A stretch of DNA of 64,000 nucleotides from Methanosphaera stadtmanae (GTDB taxonomy: Archaea; Methanobacteriota; Methanobacteria; Methanobacteriales; Methanobacteriaceae). Made by a program: the position numbers and the translations under genes. Below are positions 63,851 to 64,000 of this stretch, piece by piece. The stretch spans positions 1-64,000 of the forward strand of contig SUTQ01000001.1 of NCBI GenBank assembly GCA_015062805.1, in the 5' to 3' direction. The notes beneath the pieces were generated by a model. The model was not told the origin of the DNA. It made no database searches and saw only the letters and a program-made list of their open reading frames with translations. The stretch's first letter is position 1; every line of letters starts with the position of its first letter.

Positions 63851-64000
63851 ATGAAAAATTTAACAAAAGAAATAGTTAAAAAAATAAATGATATTAAACA
63901 ACCAATAAAAATTATGCACGTATGTGGTTCACATGAACATACCATAATGTATAATGGTATTCGTTCAATGTTACCTGAAGAAGTACAAGTTGTAGCTGGA
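63851..64000 (+). CDS. hypD: Hydrogenase maturation protein HypD (5' part)
   Basis: The first 50 codons of HypD, which with HypC helps to assemble the Fe(CN)2CO group of [NiFe] hydrogenases such as Frh. The diagnostic IMHVCGSHEHTI (around residues 21-32) precedes GIRSMLPEEVQVVAG, which continues beyond the window. The conserved cysteine is Cys25. The ATG at 63851 has a TTGG-type sequence upstream. It is divergent from the MurD-like gene across about 210 bases. Confidence 0.9.
   Translation, partial: MKNLTKEIVKKINDIKQPIKIMHVCGSHEHTIMYNGIRSMLPEEVQVVAG

Overview
This window looks like chromosomal DNA of a host-associated methanogen of the Methanobacteriales, most likely Methanosphaera (M. stadtmanae or a close relative). 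The evidence is the very high A+T content, GGTGAT/GGAG ribosome-binding sites with some GTG and TTG starts, the F420-reducing hydrogenase operon frhADGB, hypD, archaeal lipid genes (GGGP synthase, two geranylgeranyl-reductase-type flavoproteins), archaeal ribosomal proteins S3Ae and L40e, NreA, Tsr3, KEOPS Cgi121 and a fragment of a Methanobacteriales adhesin-like protein. The genus assignment is inference from gene content and composition.

Layout. 0.1-9.6 kb is mostly housekeeping: an NrdG-type radical-SAM activase, an ASCH-TPR protein, an adhesin remnant, a zinc-ribbon protein, UPF0280, a PH-domain membrane protein with a Gln/Asn-rich tail, then a tight run of flavoprotein reductase, tRNA G10 methyltransferase, citramalate synthase and Cgi121. 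9.6-25.8 kb is a loose accessory and decaying region. It holds a broken secreted protein, a DUF3100 membrane pair, pyruvate kinase, an orphan phosphopantetheinyl transferase, a broken RsbU-type phosphatase, two COG3315-type methyltransferases flanking an ATC-hydrolase-like gene, a broken site-2-protease-like gene, a TMEM175-like channel and several gene fragments. 25.8-37.9 kb holds a probable methanogenesis marker protein, a PLP-fold protein, NreA, a ProC-like reductase, cysteine synthase, a DUF815 AAA ATPase, split GMP synthase, a DUF447 protein and adenine deaminase. 38-40.6 kb is a small divergent module: a five-repeat AP2-like protein, a small partner, and a Cdc6/Orc1-like ATPase without a winged helix. 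40.6-47.7 kb holds an archaeol-forming reductase, a YgjP-like metallopeptidase, a membrane phosphoesterase and frhADGB. 47.9-49.8 kb is an unrecognised four-gene operon. 49.8-64 kb returns to core functions (GlmU-like, GlmM, ApgM, DUF92, S3Ae, Tsr3, L40e, GGGP synthase, a MurD-like ligase, the start of hypD).

How it fits together. The Frh complex supplies reduced F420, and HypD is part of the maturation pathway of such [NiFe] enzymes. GlmU-like and GlmM proteins lead to UDP-N-acetylglucosamine for cell-wall and surface glycans. GGGP synthase and the geranylgeranyl reductases build membrane lipids. GuaAa/GuaAb and adenine deaminase act in purine metabolism.

The most unusual signals are: (1) a duplicated intergenic module (about 31.39 and 42.82 kb) in which a TATA box lies between two TTTAGG-N4-CCTAAA palindromes resembling DtxR-family operators, with no gene downstream, plus a third site at 21.69 kb beside a methyltransferase gene; (2) the AP2-repeat/Cdc6-like module at 38-40.6 kb; (3) the four-gene operon at 47.9-49.8 kb; and (4) the concentration of interrupted genes between 10.7 and 24 kb. 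No rRNA, tRNA, CRISPR array or intact insertion sequence was recognised.
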